Below, in pieces: positions 43,434 to 52,511 of a stretch of 64,000 bases of DNA. How positions within the stretch are numbered: position 1 is the first letter of the stretch; each line of letters starts with the position of its first letter. The stretch spans positions 1 through 64,000 of the forward strand of contig NZ_JAKCFI010000019.1 in the NCBI RefSeq assembly GCF_021412625.1, read 5' to 3'. The notes beneath the pieces were generated by a model that was not told where the DNA came from, did no database searches, and was given only the letters and a program-made list of their open reading frames with translations. The DNA comes from Myxococcus stipitatus (GTDB taxonomy: Bacteria; Myxococcota; Myxococcia; Myxococcales; Myxococcaceae). Position numbers and translations under genes: made by a program.

Positions 43434-43952
43434 CTATCGAGGAACCGAGGCCGCGGGAGGCACGGGCGACAGTGGCGCGCGCCGGGGCAACAGCCCCATC
43501 TCCCGCTGGTACGTGGTGAGCGGATCCGGATCCTGGCGGATCACCCTCGCGGGGATGCCCGCCACCACCGTCCCCGGCGCGACGTCCTTGAGCACCACCG
43601 CGTTCGCGCCGATGACGGCGAAGTCCCCCACGTGGATGCTCCCGAGGATCTTCGCCCCGGCGCCCACCCGCACGTAGTCACCGATGACGGGCGCGCCCTC
43701 GATGCCGGAGCGACCGCCTATCGTCACCTGCTGGGAGATGAGGCAATGGCGTCCGATGCGCGCCGCCTTGTGGATGACCACGCCGATGCCGCCGTAGCCC
43801 AGCTGCGTGCCATCGCCGATCTCCGCCTCGTCGGGCACGTACGAGCTGTGCAGATAGTAGATGGCCTTGCGGAGGACCGCGGGGAGCAGCGGAATCCTCC
43901 GCGCCCTCAAGCGGCGAGCCAACCGGTACAGCGTCATCGCGTCGACACCCAT
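43434..43952 (-). CDS. Left-handed beta-helix (hexapeptide) acetyltransferase, serine O-acetyltransferase-like
   Basis: A 172-residue enzyme whose N-terminal helices (LYRLARRLRARRI) lead to hexapeptide repeats (AEIGDGTQLGYGGIGVVI, RIGRHCLISQQVTIGG, VRVGAGAKILGSIHVGD, AVIGANAVVLKDV) and VVAGIPARVI at the end. The pattern is close to serine acetyltransferases, but in this polysaccharide operon it probably acetylates a sugar. The ATG has GGGAGG 4 bases upstream; an ATG 54 bases earlier is not supported. Confidence 0.85.
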   Translation of the reverse strand: MGVDAMTLYRLARRLRARRIPLLPAVLRKAIYYLHSSYVPDEAEIGDGTQLGYGGIGVVIHKAARIGRHCLISQQVTIGGRSGIEGAPVIGDYVRVGAGAKILGSIHVGDFAVIGANAVVLKDVAPGTVVAGIPARVIRQDPDPLTTYQREMGLLPRRAPLSPVPPAASVPR

Positions 43953-44045
43953 CACGCCTCCCTGCCCCCAGACTTGTAACGGCGAGGAACCTAGGCACCC
44001 CTCCATGAGGAGGGAAGTAGGCCCTGGAGTGCCACGCCGTCCGGC

Positions 44046-45566
44046 TCACACCGCGCGCCGCGCCCGCAACCCCGCGAGCACCGCGAACGGACGAACCCCC
44101 GCGAAGCGCAGCGCCACCAGGTAGCCCGTCACATAGAGCAGCCCCGCGACCAAAAGCGGCAGCACGCGCCAGAAGAAGCCCTCCGGCAGCTGCCCCCACG
44201 CCCCACGCGCCCCCGCGCGGAGGGCGAACACGCCCAGGGCCGCCGCCCCCGCCGCGAGCGAGGCCCGCCCCAGCGCCTTCCACGGGATGACATCCCGGAT
44301 GCCCAGCGCGAGCCGCGGCGTGGACAGCGCCTCCGGCACCCGGCGCAACAGCAGCACCTTGCCCACCAGCTCCGCCACCGCCCACGAGCCGATGCCCCCC
44401 ATCAGCCCGATGAAGTGGACCCCCAGCAACACGAGCGGCACCGTCACCGCCGCCTTCACCGCGTAGGACACGAAGATGGCGCGTGTCAGGCCCCGGGCCC
44501 GCAGCGTCCCGTCCATGGGCAGGATGGAGAGCACCACCCCCAGAACGCTGACTCGGAAGACGGGCACCGCGGGCAGGAACTTCTCCCCGAACAACGCGCC
44601 GATGAACTCCGGCGCCGCCGCGAACAGGAACGCCGCGAACGGCAGGAAGACGTACGCCAGCCGCCCGGCGGCCTCGCGGAAAGCCTCGACCCCCTCCTCC
44701 AGGCGCCCCTCCCGCTCCAGCTCGCCCAGGCGCACCATCAGCACCTCGCTGGTCGGCGTGTAGAGCAGGTCGACCACGGGGAGCTGGAAGCACCCCACGC
44801 GGTACAGCGCGTACAGCGCCGGCGCCACCGCGCCCGCCACCACGTACAGGTGCGCGTTCTGCTGGGGGATCGCCAGGAACATGGCCGCGCCGAAGGGCGC
44901 CGCGTACGCCAGCTGTCCCCGGAACAGCGCCCGGTCCACCAGCGGCCCGCTGACGCCGCGGAACACGACCAGCCACGTCGCCGCGTACCGGAGCGCCGCG
45001 AAGAACGCCACCGCCACCATCACCCCGTGCAGCGACGCGCCCCACAGCGGCGGTACCACCATGACCGCCGCGCGCAGGCCGTCCGACACCAGGTACACCA
45101 CCGCCGAGGCGCGCGTGCGCCCCTGCGCGGTGAGCGACACCTCCAGCGGGAAGCTGCCGAGCAGGAAGGCGGTGTAGAGGGCCAGCGGCGCGCGGTACTC
45201 CAGCAGCGCGGGGTTGGAGAACCACGCCGCCAGCGGGCCGAGCAACCCCCAGACGATGGCCGCGCCCACCACGCCCGCCGCGGACATGAACAGCAGCGTC
45301 TGCCCCAGGTATGGCCGCTTCTGGGCCGCGCGCGGCAGGAAGTAGTAGAGGCTCTGCACCACGCCGAACGGCAGCACGTAGTAGAGCGTCGTGGCGATGA
45401 GGAACAGCTGGTAGTACGTGCCGTACTCGTCCAGGCGCAGCACCCGGGCGAGCACGAGCGGGATGGACAGCGTCAGCCCGGCGGTGAACAGCCGGGCCAA
45501 CACCAGCGGGCCGGCCCGCCCGAGGAACGAGCCCCCGGACGAGACCGACGTGGAGGCACCGCTCAC
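44046..45566 (-). CDS. Wzx-type polysaccharide flippase / membrane exporter
   Basis: A 506-residue membrane protein with about 12 to 14 hydrophobic segments and the MATE/MOP layout: LVLARLFTAGLTLSIPLVLA near the start, LDEYGTYYQLFLIATTLYYV, FIGLMGGIGSWAVAELVGK. Such proteins flip lipid-linked repeat units across the inner membrane. The GTG start has AGGAGG at good distance and overlaps the stop of the deacetylase gene (GTGA), so they are coupled. It sits in the middle of a polysaccharide operon, which supports the role. Confidence 0.88.
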   Translation of the reverse strand: MSGASTSVSSGGSFLGRAGPLVLARLFTAGLTLSIPLVLARVLRLDEYGTYYQLFLIATTLYYVLPFGVVQSLYYFLPRAAQKRPYLGQTLLFMSAAGVVGAAIVWGLLGPLAAWFSNPALLEYRAPLALYTAFLLGSFPLEVSLTAQGRTRASAVVYLVSDGLRAAVMVVPPLWGASLHGVMVAVAFFAALRYAATWLVVFRGVSGPLVDRALFRGQLAYAAPFGAAMFLAIPQQNAHLYVVAGAVAPALYALYRVGCFQLPVVDLLYTPTSEVLMVRLGELEREGRLEEGVEAFREAAGRLAYVFLPFAAFLFAAAPEFIGALFGEKFLPAVPVFRVSVLGVVLSILPMDGTLRARGLTRAIFVSYAVKAAVTVPLVLLGVHFIGLMGGIGSWAVAELVGKVLLLRRVPEALSTPRLALGIRDVIPWKALGRASLAAGAAALGVFALRAGARGAWGQLPEGFFWRVLPLLVAGLLYVTGYLVALRFAGVRPFAVLAGLRARRAV

Positions 45567-46747
45567 GGAACCTCCTGCAGGACGGCGCCAGGAGGCGCCG
45601 CCAACACGTTGCCGAGCATGCCACCGCCACGGAACGCATGCGGACGCCGCCCCGGCACCGGCCGGCTCATGCCGAGCACGCCGAAGCAGTCATCGAACTG
45701 ACAGCCCGTCAGCGGCGACGAGTAGTCCCCCAGAAGGCCCAGGCTGAAGTTCTCCCACATCACCTTGCGCTTGAGCGTGAAGGGGTCCCCGCCAATGCGG
45801 TTGGGCAGGTCCTCCGTGGTGACGCCCGAACGGAAGCCGTGCTGCGACAACACCTGGATGATTTCATCCGAATACCAGCCATTGCAGTACGCGAAGTCGC
45901 GGACCTGGATGCCCACCTCCTTCTCGATGGTGCGCTTGGACTCGAGGATCTCCTGCTCCACCACGTTGGAGGGCTCGAGCGTCAGCACCGTGTGGCCGAG
46001 CGTGTGCGCGCCGAACTCGAAGCCGTCGCGCGCCATGCGGCGCACCTCGTCCCAATTCATGATGTCGCCCTGCTCCGGCACCAAGTCCGGCCCGCCGCCC
46101 AGCTGCTGCTCCAGCGCGTCGATGATGGAGGTCAGCACCCGCGTGGGGTGCTCCCCGATGAAGTCGTCCAGCGCCGCCGACACCGTCTTCTGCCCGGAGA
46201 GGATGGGCCCCAACAGCTCCATCGACGCCTCCGGCAGCTCCGCGTAGAAGGGGTGGTAGTGCCGCTCCTGCGCCCGCCGCAGCAGGTGGAAGAGGCGATC
46301 ATGGTTGAAGCGCCGCTTCGTCCCGATGAACGCCGTCGGCAGGTAGGTGATGGCGGGCACCCCCAGCTGCTTCAAGATGGGATAGGCATACCGGTACACG
46401 TCCCGGTACCCGTCGTCGAAGGTGATGACGCACAGGTCCTTCCGGGTGACCCGCCTGCCATTCATCACGTCGACCGCGTCGCCAATCGACGCGAACTCGA
46501 ACCCCGCCGCCGTCGCCTCGTCGATGTGCCTGCGGAATGTCTCCTGGCTGATGAGCAACCCGGGGATGGAGCGTTGCAGCTCCCCCGTGAAGTCGCTCAC
46601 CACCCGGTGGTAGCTCACGATGAGGATGCGCCGCCCACCCGACTGCGCGCGCCGATACGCCGCCATCGCCCGGCGCATCCCACTGTAGTGCAGTACGCCA
46701 GCGGCCGCTGCCTTGACCGCTCTCCGCAAGACCCTCGCTGTCGCCAT
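45563..46747 (-). CDS. Polysaccharide deacetylase (NodB family)
   Basis: A 394-residue enzyme. NodB motifs: CVITFDDGYRDVY (TFDDG, near residue 110), FEFGAHTLGHTVL (metal HxxxH) and FAYCNGWYSDEII. It has no clear signal peptide; the N-terminus is basic and amphipathic (TARVLRRAVKAAAAGVL). It would remove acetyl groups from amino sugars. The ATG is five bases after GGAGG; a GTG one codon earlier is possible. It is the first gene of the five-gene polysaccharide operon. Confidence 0.88.
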   Translation of the reverse strand: MATARVLRRAVKAAAAGVLHYSGMRRAMAAYRRAQSGGRRILIVSYHRVVSDFTGELQRSIPGLLISQETFRRHIDEATAAGFEFASIGDAVDVMNGRRVTRKDLCVITFDDGYRDVYRYAYPILKQLGVPAITYLPTAFIGTKRRFNHDRLFHLLRRAQERHYHPFYAELPEASMELLGPILSGQKTVSAALDDFIGEHPTRVLTSIIDALEQQLGGGPDLVPEQGDIMNWDEVRRMARDGFEFGAHTLGHTVLTLEPSNVVEQEILESKRTIEKEVGIQVRDFAYCNGWYSDEIIQVLSQHGFRSGVTTEDLPNRIGGDPFTLKRKVMWENFSLGLLGDYSSPLTGCQFDDCFGVLGMSRPVPGRRPHAFRGGGMLGNVLAAPPGAVLQEVP

Positions 46748-47082
46748 CACGCCCTCCGTCGCGGAATACGAATCACTGGCTCACACTCCCCCGACGGCTG
46801 CCCGCCGGGGGAAACCACACCTCGCGGCGACTCCTTGCAGGGGTGGTGCCACGCGCCTCCAGGCGGCCAGCCCGGGGAAGGGTGCGAAGCGCCCGACGGG
46901 GCGGGGCTCGTGGCCAACGGTGGACGCTCGCGGTGGAGGAAAGCACGCCACTCACACGGGCACCCGGCGTCCTACGGAAGGGAAACTCTTTACAGACTCC
47001 AGCCCATCTCCGCCCCCAGGCGGCCGACCACCCGGGTTTCACTGGATGACAGTTCGGATTCCGGATACGAACCGGCCTCGCG
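46748..47082. other. 335-base divergent intergenic region between deacetylase and ccmA
   Basis: Should hold promoters in both directions. I see no clear -35/-10 pair. A hairpin TCCCCCG / CGGGGGA (46787-46812, 12-base loop) is present. No open frame here has convincing protein character. Confidence 0.5.
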
Positions 47083-47742
47083 ATGCCATCTACCTCCGCA
47101 GCCCCCGCGCTCGCGCTGCATGACGTCAGCAAGCGATATGGGCGCCGCTGGGCCCTGGCTCGGCTGACGTACGCGCTGCCGGCCGGACGCTCCTTGCTGC
47201 TCACCGGCCACAACGGTTCGGGCAAGACGACCTTGCTGCGACTGGTGGCCACGGCCCTGGGCCCCACCGCCGGCAAGGTGGAGGTGCTCGGACACGACGC
47301 CGTCCAGGAGCGCGATGTCGTCCGCCTCGAGGTGGGGCTGCTGTCCCACGCCAGCTTCCTCTACGAGGACCTCACCGCGCACCAGAACCTGCTCGTCCTG
47401 GCCCGGCTGCTCGGACATCCGGCGCCCGGGGACGTGGCCCACGGCCTGCTCGACCGCGTGGGCCTGGGGCGGCGGTCGGACAACCCCGTGCGCGGCTTCA
47501 GCGCGGGCATGCGCAAGCGCCTGGCCATCGCGCGGCTGCTCCTCAAGGCGCCGCGCATCGCGCTGCTCGACGAGCCCTTCGGCGAGCTGGACCCGGCTGG
47601 CATCCGCGACATGGAGGGCATCATCGGAGAGCTCAAGCAGGGAGGCGTCACCGTCGTGCTCGCCACCCACCTCATCGAGCAGGGACTCACGCTCTGCGAG
47701 GAGCGGCTGCACCTCCACGACGGACGGGCGGTGGCCGCATGA
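47083..47742 (+). CDS. ccmA: Cytochrome c maturation ABC transporter, ATPase subunit CcmA
   Basis: CcmA powers the CcmABC complex that releases heme-loaded CcmE during System I cytochrome c maturation. The 219-residue ABC ATPase has Walker A GHNGSGKTT (near 43), signature FSAGMRKRLAIAR, Walker B IALLDEPFGELD and the switch His in VVLATHL. The ATG lacks a strong ribosome site. It overlaps ccmB by 4 bases and begins the ccmABCDEFG run. Confidence 0.9.
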   Translation: MPSTSAAPALALHDVSKRYGRRWALARLTYALPAGRSLLLTGHNGSGKTTLLRLVATALGPTAGKVEVLGHDAVQERDVVRLEVGLLSHASFLYEDLTAHQNLLVLARLLGHPAPGDVAHGLLDRVGLGRRSDNPVRGFSAGMRKRLAIARLLLKAPRIALLDEPFGELDPAGIRDMEGIIGELKQGGVTVVLATHLIEQGLTLCEERLHLHDGRAVAA

Positions 47743-48434
47743 GCCGCCCCGCCCCCCTCGGCGTGCTGGGCGCCACGCTGGCCCTGCTGCGCAAGGACCT
47801 GCTCATCGAATGGCGCACGCGCGCGCGCCTCAACGCCATCGTCTTCTTCGCGCTCGCCACCCTCCTGATGTTCTCCTTCGCACTGGGCCCGGACACGCGC
47901 CTCCTGGAGAAGAACGCCGGCGGCTACTTCTGGCTCGCCATCCTGTTCGCCAGCGTGCTCGCGCTGGGCGAGTCGTTCCGGATCGAGTCGGAGAACGCCT
48001 GCATGGACGGCATCCGGCTGGCCCCCGCGGACGCCCGCGCCATCTACCTCTCCAAGGCCCTGGGCAACGCGCTGCTCCTCGTCGCCCTGGGCACACTCCT
48101 GCTCCCCGTCATGGTCGCGCTCTACGGGGTCAAGGTCGTCACCGGCTTCGGTGACCTGGGCCTCGTCCTCGCGTTGGGCAGCCTGGCGCTCAGCGCGCCC
48201 GGCACCGTCTACGCCGCCATCTCCAGCAACGCCCGGGCAAGGGACGTCCTGCTCCCTCTGCTATTGTTCCCGCTCGTCATCCCCGCCCTGCTGTCGGCGG
48301 CCAAGGCGACGACGCTGGTGTTGCAAGGAGACCCCATGAATCAGTTGAACTCATGGCTGGGCCTTTTGCTGGGGTTCAATCTGATTTACTGGGGCGTAGG
48401 GTTCGTGCTGTTCCCGCGCATCATCGAGGACTGA
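47739..48434 (+). CDS. ccmB: Heme exporter membrane subunit CcmB
   Basis: CcmB is the membrane partner of CcmA. The 231-residue product has six hydrophobic segments and family features: LLRKDLLIEWRTRARLNAIVFF at the start, IESENACMDGIRLAPADARAIYLSKALGN in the middle, and LLPLLLFPLVIPALLSAAKAT later. It is coupled to ccmA and lies 3 bases before ccmC. Confidence 0.93.
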   Translation: MSRPAPLGVLGATLALLRKDLLIEWRTRARLNAIVFFALATLLMFSFALGPDTRLLEKNAGGYFWLAILFASVLALGESFRIESENACMDGIRLAPADARAIYLSKALGNALLLVALGTLLLPVMVALYGVKVVTGFGDLGLVLALGSLALSAPGTVYAAISSNARARDVLLPLLLFPLVIPALLSAAKATTLVLQGDPMNQLNSWLGLLLGFNLIYWGVGFVLFPRIIED

Positions 48435-48437
48435 CGG

Positions 48438-49154
48438 ATGAACAAGCTCATCAAGTGGGGCCTGCCGCTGGCGGGGCTCGGAGTGCTCGCCGCGGGCTGG
48501 TGGCTGGGCCTGGCGTGGGCGCCGCCCGACCGGGAGATGGGCGACGTCCAGCGGATCATGTACGTCCACGTGCCACTCCAGTGGATGGCGATGCTGGCGA
48601 TGTTCCTGAACTTCGTGGCGGCGGTGAGCTACCTGCTGCGGGGCAACGGCAGTTGGAAACTGGACTCCACGGCGGAGTCCGCGGCGGAGGTGGGGCTGCT
48701 GCTGGGCGCGCTGGGCATGGTGACGGGCGCCATCTGGGGCCGGCCGACCTGGGGGGTCTACTGGTCGTGGGATCCGCGCCTGACGTCGGAGGCCATCATG
48801 CTGGTGACGTACACCGGCTACCTGGTGCTGCGGCGCTTCGTGGAGGATCCGGACAAGCGCGCCACGTGGAGCGCGGTGGTGGCCATCCTGGGCGCCATCA
48901 ACCTGCCCATCGTCTGGTTCTCCGTGCGCTGGTGGCGCAGCCTGCACCAGGTGCAGTCGAGCCCCAAGACGGTGGATCCGCAGATGGTGCTGCCCCTGCG
49001 AGTGTCCGCCATCGGACTGTTGCTGCTCACGATCTACTTCCTGGTGACGCGCTACCGCATCGCCCTGGCCGAGCGCCAGGCGGAGGTCGCGCTCCCGGAT
49101 GCCCTCCCCGGCGCCTCCGCGTCGGTGGTCCCCGACGCCCACAAGGTGGCCTGA
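48438..49154 (+). CDS. ccmC: Heme exporter / handling protein CcmC
   Basis: CcmC binds heme on its WWD domain and loads it on CcmE. The 238-residue protein has six membrane helices, a heme-ligand His in MYVHVPLQWMAM, the Trp-rich motif WGRPTWGVYWSWDPRLTSE and another His in SVRWWRSLHQVQSS. It lies between ccmB and ccmD. Confidence 0.94.
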   Translation: MNKLIKWGLPLAGLGVLAAGWWLGLAWAPPDREMGDVQRIMYVHVPLQWMAMLAMFLNFVAAVSYLLRGNGSWKLDSTAESAAEVGLLLGALGMVTGAIWGRPTWGVYWSWDPRLTSEAIMLVTYTGYLVLRRFVEDPDKRATWSAVVAILGAINLPIVWFSVRWWRSLHQVQSSPKTVDPQMVLPLRVSAIGLLLLTIYFLVTRYRIALAERQAEVALPDALPGASASVVPDAHKVA

Positions 49155-49156
49155 AC

Positions 49157-49339
49157 ATGACGACGCTGACGACGCTGGGAGTGCTCGCCCAGGCCGCGGG
49201 CCAGGTGGGCAGCGGCCGCATCCAGGGTGGCTGGGGCTATGTCTGGAGCTGCTACGGCATCACCGTGGTGGCGCTCGTGCTTTACTCGTTGTCCCTCTGG
49301 CTGCGCCGGCCCCAGGCCTCGCAGGACGCCAAGGAGTGA
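49157..49339 (+). CDS. ccmD: Small membrane protein CcmD-like
   Basis: A 60-residue protein with one membrane helix (YVWSCYGITVVALVLYSLSLWL) and a charged tail, in the ccmD place two bases after ccmC and four before ccmE. CcmD helps release holo-CcmE from CcmC. Assignment rests mainly on size, topology and position, as CcmD sequences vary much. Confidence 0.75.
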   Translation: MTTLTTLGVLAQAAGQVGSGRIQGGWGYVWSCYGITVVALVLYSLSLWLRRPQASQDAKE

Positions 49340-49343
49340 ACCC

Positions 49344-49835
49344 ATGACGCCTGTCGCCCGCAACCGCATCATCGCCCTGGGGGCCCTGCTCGTCGCCGGC
49401 GCCGGCCTGGGCTTCGTCGCCTTCGGCAACATCGGCGAGAACCTCGTCTATTACTGGAGCCCGTCGGAGATGCTCTCCCAGGGCGACAAGGCCTACGACG
49501 CCACCATCCGCCTGGGCGGCGTGGTGCAGGCCGGCAGCATCCAATGGAACGCCGAGCACACCACCCTGCACTTCCGCGTGGCGGACGACGTCAAGGAGGG
49601 CGCCCCCAGCGTGCTGGTGCGCTCCACGGAGACGCCGCCGCAGATGTTCCGCGACAAGATCGGCGTCGTGGTGGAGGGCACGTACGACAAGTCCGGCGTC
49701 TTCTCCTCGAACCGGCTGATGGTCAACCACTCCAACGAGTACCGCGCCCCCAAGGAGGGCGAGGACCCGAAGAAGTGGCGTGACACGCTCTCCGACGGCA
49801 CGACGACGGCCAGCACCGGGACGGGCGCGCGGTGA
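49344..49835 (+). CDS. ccmE: Heme chaperone CcmE
   Basis: CcmE binds heme covalently in the periplasm and passes it to apocytochrome. The 163-residue product has an N-terminal membrane anchor (IIALGALLVAGAGLGFVAF), a beta-barrel domain with GGVVQAGSIQW and LHFRVADD, and the heme-binding segment LMVNHSNEYRAP. This keeps the His and Tyr of the usual HxxxY (HDENY) motif. It has GGAGTG before the ATG. ccmF starts inside its stop region. Confidence 0.93.
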   Translation: MTPVARNRIIALGALLVAGAGLGFVAFGNIGENLVYYWSPSEMLSQGDKAYDATIRLGGVVQAGSIQWNAEHTTLHFRVADDVKEGAPSVLVRSTETPPQMFRDKIGVVVEGTYDKSGVFSSNRLMVNHSNEYRAPKEGEDPKKWRDTLSDGTTTASTGTGAR

Positions 49836-51853
49836 ACGGGACCATCGGATACGGGTTGGTGCTCGGGGGCCTGGCGTTCGCGGCCTTCGGCGCGGTGGTG
49901 GGCCTCTTCACGGGGCTGCGCCGCAGCGAGGCGGGCTTCCCCTGGGTGATGCGCGCGGTGTGGGGCTTCGCGGGCTGCATGATCGCCGCGAACCTCGTCA
50001 TGGTGTACGCGCTCGTCACGCACGACTTCAGCGTCAAGTACGTGGCGCAGGTGGGCAGCCGCGACACGCCGCTGCTCTACACCATCGTCTCCCTGTGGAG
50101 CGCGCTGGAGGGGTCCATCCTCTTCTGGGGCTTCATCATGGGCGGCTACATCGCGGCGTTCGCGTGGGTGCACCGCCGCGAGCACGCGCGGTACATGCAG
50201 CTGGCGCTGGGCACCATGCTGGCGGTGGGCGTGTTCTTCGCGTTCCTCATCGCCGGCCCCGCCAACCCCTGGGGCGCGGTGTCGCCGGTGCCCATGGACG
50301 GCCCGGGCCCCAACCCGCTCCTGCAGAACCACGTGCTGATGATCATCCACCCGCCCTTCCTGTACCTGGGTTACGTGGGGATGACGGTGCCCTTCGGCGT
50401 GGCGGTGGCGGGCCTCTTGCGCGGGGAGATCGGCGAGGCGTGGATGGCGCCGCTGCGGCGCTGGACGCTGGTCGCGTGGCTGTTCCTGTCCATCGGCATC
50501 ATCCTCGGCGCCTGGTGGGCGTACGCGGTGCTGGGCTGGGGTGGCTACTGGGCGTGGGATCCGGTGGAGAACGCCAGCTTCCTGCCGTGGCTGACGGCGA
50601 CGGCGTTCATGCACTCCACCATGGTGCAGGAGCGCAAGCGGATGCTGAAGCTGTGGACGCTGAGCCTGGCGCTCGCGTCCTTCGTGCTGACCATCCTCGG
50701 CACGTTCATGACGCGCTCGGGCATCTTCAACTCGGTCCACTCCTTCACCCAGTCGGACATCGGCCCCACGTTCCTGGTGTTCCTGGGCGTGCTGCTGGTG
50801 GTGTGCATCGCGCTCCTGGCGGTGCGCGGGCCGTTGCTGGTGCCCGAGGGGCGGATGAACTCGCTGGTGTCGCGCGAGGCGAGCATCCTGGTGAACAACC
50901 TGGTGTTCGTGGCCATCACCTTCACGGTGCTGCTGGGCACGCTCTACCCGCTGGTGTCCGAGGCGGTGCGCGGCGTGCGCGTGAGCGTGGGCGAGCCGTA
51001 CTTCAACAAGATGGCGGTGCCCGGCGGCATCGCGGTGCTGTTCCTGATGGGCGTGGGGCCGGTGCTCCCCTGGGGCACGCCGGACAAGGCCACGCTGCGG
51101 CGGCAGTTCATCGTCCCCTCGGTGGTGGGCCTGGTCGTCTCCGCGGTGTGCTTCGCGGTGGGGATGCGCGGCTTCTACCCGCTGCTCACCTTCGGGCTGG
51201 CGGGCTTCGTCACCGTCATCACCCTGCGGGAGCTGGTGGCGCCGGTGCGCGTGCGGATGTCGGAGCGCAAGGAGGGCCTGGTCACCGCGGTGGTGACGAG
51301 CGCCACCAAGGCGCAGCGCCGCTTCGGCGGCTACATCGTCCACCTGGGCATCGTGCTCATCATCGTCGCCGTGGCCGCGTCGTCGTCGTACGTGAAGCAC
51401 ACGTCCGGCACGCTCAAGAAGGACCAGGTGATGGAGCTGGACGGCTACAAGCTCCGGTACCTGGGCCTGGTCAGCGGCGAGGAGCCGCACCGCACCTTCG
51501 TCGCCGCGCGCGTGGAGGTGACCACCCCCAGCGGCAAGGTGGAGGAGCAGAAGCCCCGGCTCAACTACTACGAGCGGAGCACGGACCCCATCGGCACGCC
51601 CGCGGTGCGGGAGACGGCCGGCGAGGACCTGTACATCTCGCTCATGGCCTTCTCCGAGCAGGCCGGCAACGCCAGCTTCAACGTCTGGGTCTTCCCCATG
51701 GTGGGGTGGATCTGGTGGAGCATCCCGCTGCTCGTGCTGGGCACGCTCATCGCCCTGTGGCCCCGCCGCCGCGCGGTGGTGGCGCTGGCGGGCGCGGAGC
51801 TGGGCGGCGCGGCGCCGTTGCCCGGCGGTGACGCCAAGCAGGGGGCTGCCTGA
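49832..51853 (+). CDS. ccmF: Cytochrome c heme lyase CcmF
   Basis: CcmF joins heme to the cysteines of apocytochrome c. The 673-residue membrane protein has the WWD motif in WAYAVLGWGGYWAWDPVENASFLPWL-type sequence near residue 240, the LMIIHPPFLYLGYVG helix with heme-ligand His, and a C-terminal periplasmic domain (about 520-640). The start is a GTG overlapping ccmE; the end overlaps ccmG by one base (TGATG). Confidence 0.95.
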   Translation: MNGTIGYGLVLGGLAFAAFGAVVGLFTGLRRSEAGFPWVMRAVWGFAGCMIAANLVMVYALVTHDFSVKYVAQVGSRDTPLLYTIVSLWSALEGSILFWGFIMGGYIAAFAWVHRREHARYMQLALGTMLAVGVFFAFLIAGPANPWGAVSPVPMDGPGPNPLLQNHVLMIIHPPFLYLGYVGMTVPFGVAVAGLLRGEIGEAWMAPLRRWTLVAWLFLSIGIILGAWWAYAVLGWGGYWAWDPVENASFLPWLTATAFMHSTMVQERKRMLKLWTLSLALASFVLTILGTFMTRSGIFNSVHSFTQSDIGPTFLVFLGVLLVVCIALLAVRGPLLVPEGRMNSLVSREASILVNNLVFVAITFTVLLGTLYPLVSEAVRGVRVSVGEPYFNKMAVPGGIAVLFLMGVGPVLPWGTPDKATLRRQFIVPSVVGLVVSAVCFAVGMRGFYPLLTFGLAGFVTVITLRELVAPVRVRMSERKEGLVTAVVTSATKAQRRFGGYIVHLGIVLIIVAVAASSSYVKHTSGTLKKDQVMELDGYKLRYLGLVSGEEPHRTFVAARVEVTTPSGKVEEQKPRLNYYERSTDPIGTPAVRETAGEDLYISLMAFSEQAGNASFNVWVFPMVGWIWWSIPLLVLGTLIALWPRRRAVVALAGAELGGAAPLPGGDAKQGAA

Positions 51854-52410
51854 TGAAGCGCTGGCGCTACACCCTCCTCTTCGTGGGCCTGTGCGTGGCG
51901 CTGCTGATGGTGCTGGCCAAGGGCTTTGGCCGCAACCCGCACGAGGTGCCCTTCATGCTCGCCGGCAAGCCGGCGCCGGACTTCGTGCTGCGCTCGCTCG
52001 ACACCGGCGAGCGCGTCAGCCTGGCGGACCTCAAGGGACGCCCGGTGGTCATCAACTTCTGGGCGTCGTGGTGCGGGCCCTGCCAGTACGAGCACCCGGT
52101 GCTGGAGTGGGGCCAGCGGGAGTTCGGCTCGACGGCGGTGTTCCTGGGCGTCGTCTTCGAGGACACCGAGGACAACGCGCGGCAGTTCCTGCGGCGTCAG
52201 GGCTACAGCTTCCCGCAGCTCGTCGACCCGCGCTCGCGCATGGCGGTCAGCTACGGCGTGGCGGGCGTGCCGGAGACGTACTTCATCACCCCGGACGGCA
52301 CCATCCTCACCAAGCATGTGGGGCCCATCGACCCGGAGACGCTGGGCAAGCGCATCCGCGAGCTGACGGGCGCCCAGGCCGCGGCGCTGCCCGCCGCGGC
52401 GCAACCGTAG
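51853..52410 (+). CDS. ccmG: Thiol-disulfide oxidoreductase CcmG/TlpA type
   Basis: CcmG keeps the cysteines of the apocytochrome heme site reduced. The 185-residue protein has an N-terminal anchor ([15 protein letters not shown]) and a thioredoxin domain with [15 protein letters not shown] (WCGPC active site, near residue 74). The cis-Pro turn [15 protein letters not shown] is typical of this group. It is coupled to ccmF. Confidence 0.9.
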   Translation: MKRWRYTLLFVGLCVALLMVLAKGFGRNPHEVPFMLAGKPAPDFVLRSLDTGERVSLADLKGRPVVINFWASWCGPCQYEHPVLEWGQREFGSTAVFLGVVFEDTEDNARQFLRRQGYSFPQLVDPRSRMAVSYGVAGVPETYFITPDGTILTKHVGPIDPETLGKRIRELTGAQAAALPAAAQP

Positions 52411-52511
52411 CGGCTTCACCCGGGGGCACTCGCTTCCGGTGACGTTTCCGAGTATTCCACGGGTTGTGCTGGACGGTGGGGCCCCCTTCCCCACATCAGC
52501 AAGGTGGGACC

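Noticed and set aside
49493-51490. A 665-codon minus-strand open frame opposite ccmE and ccmF
   Set aside because: His/Arg/Gln-rich antisense composition; ccmE and ccmF are certain.
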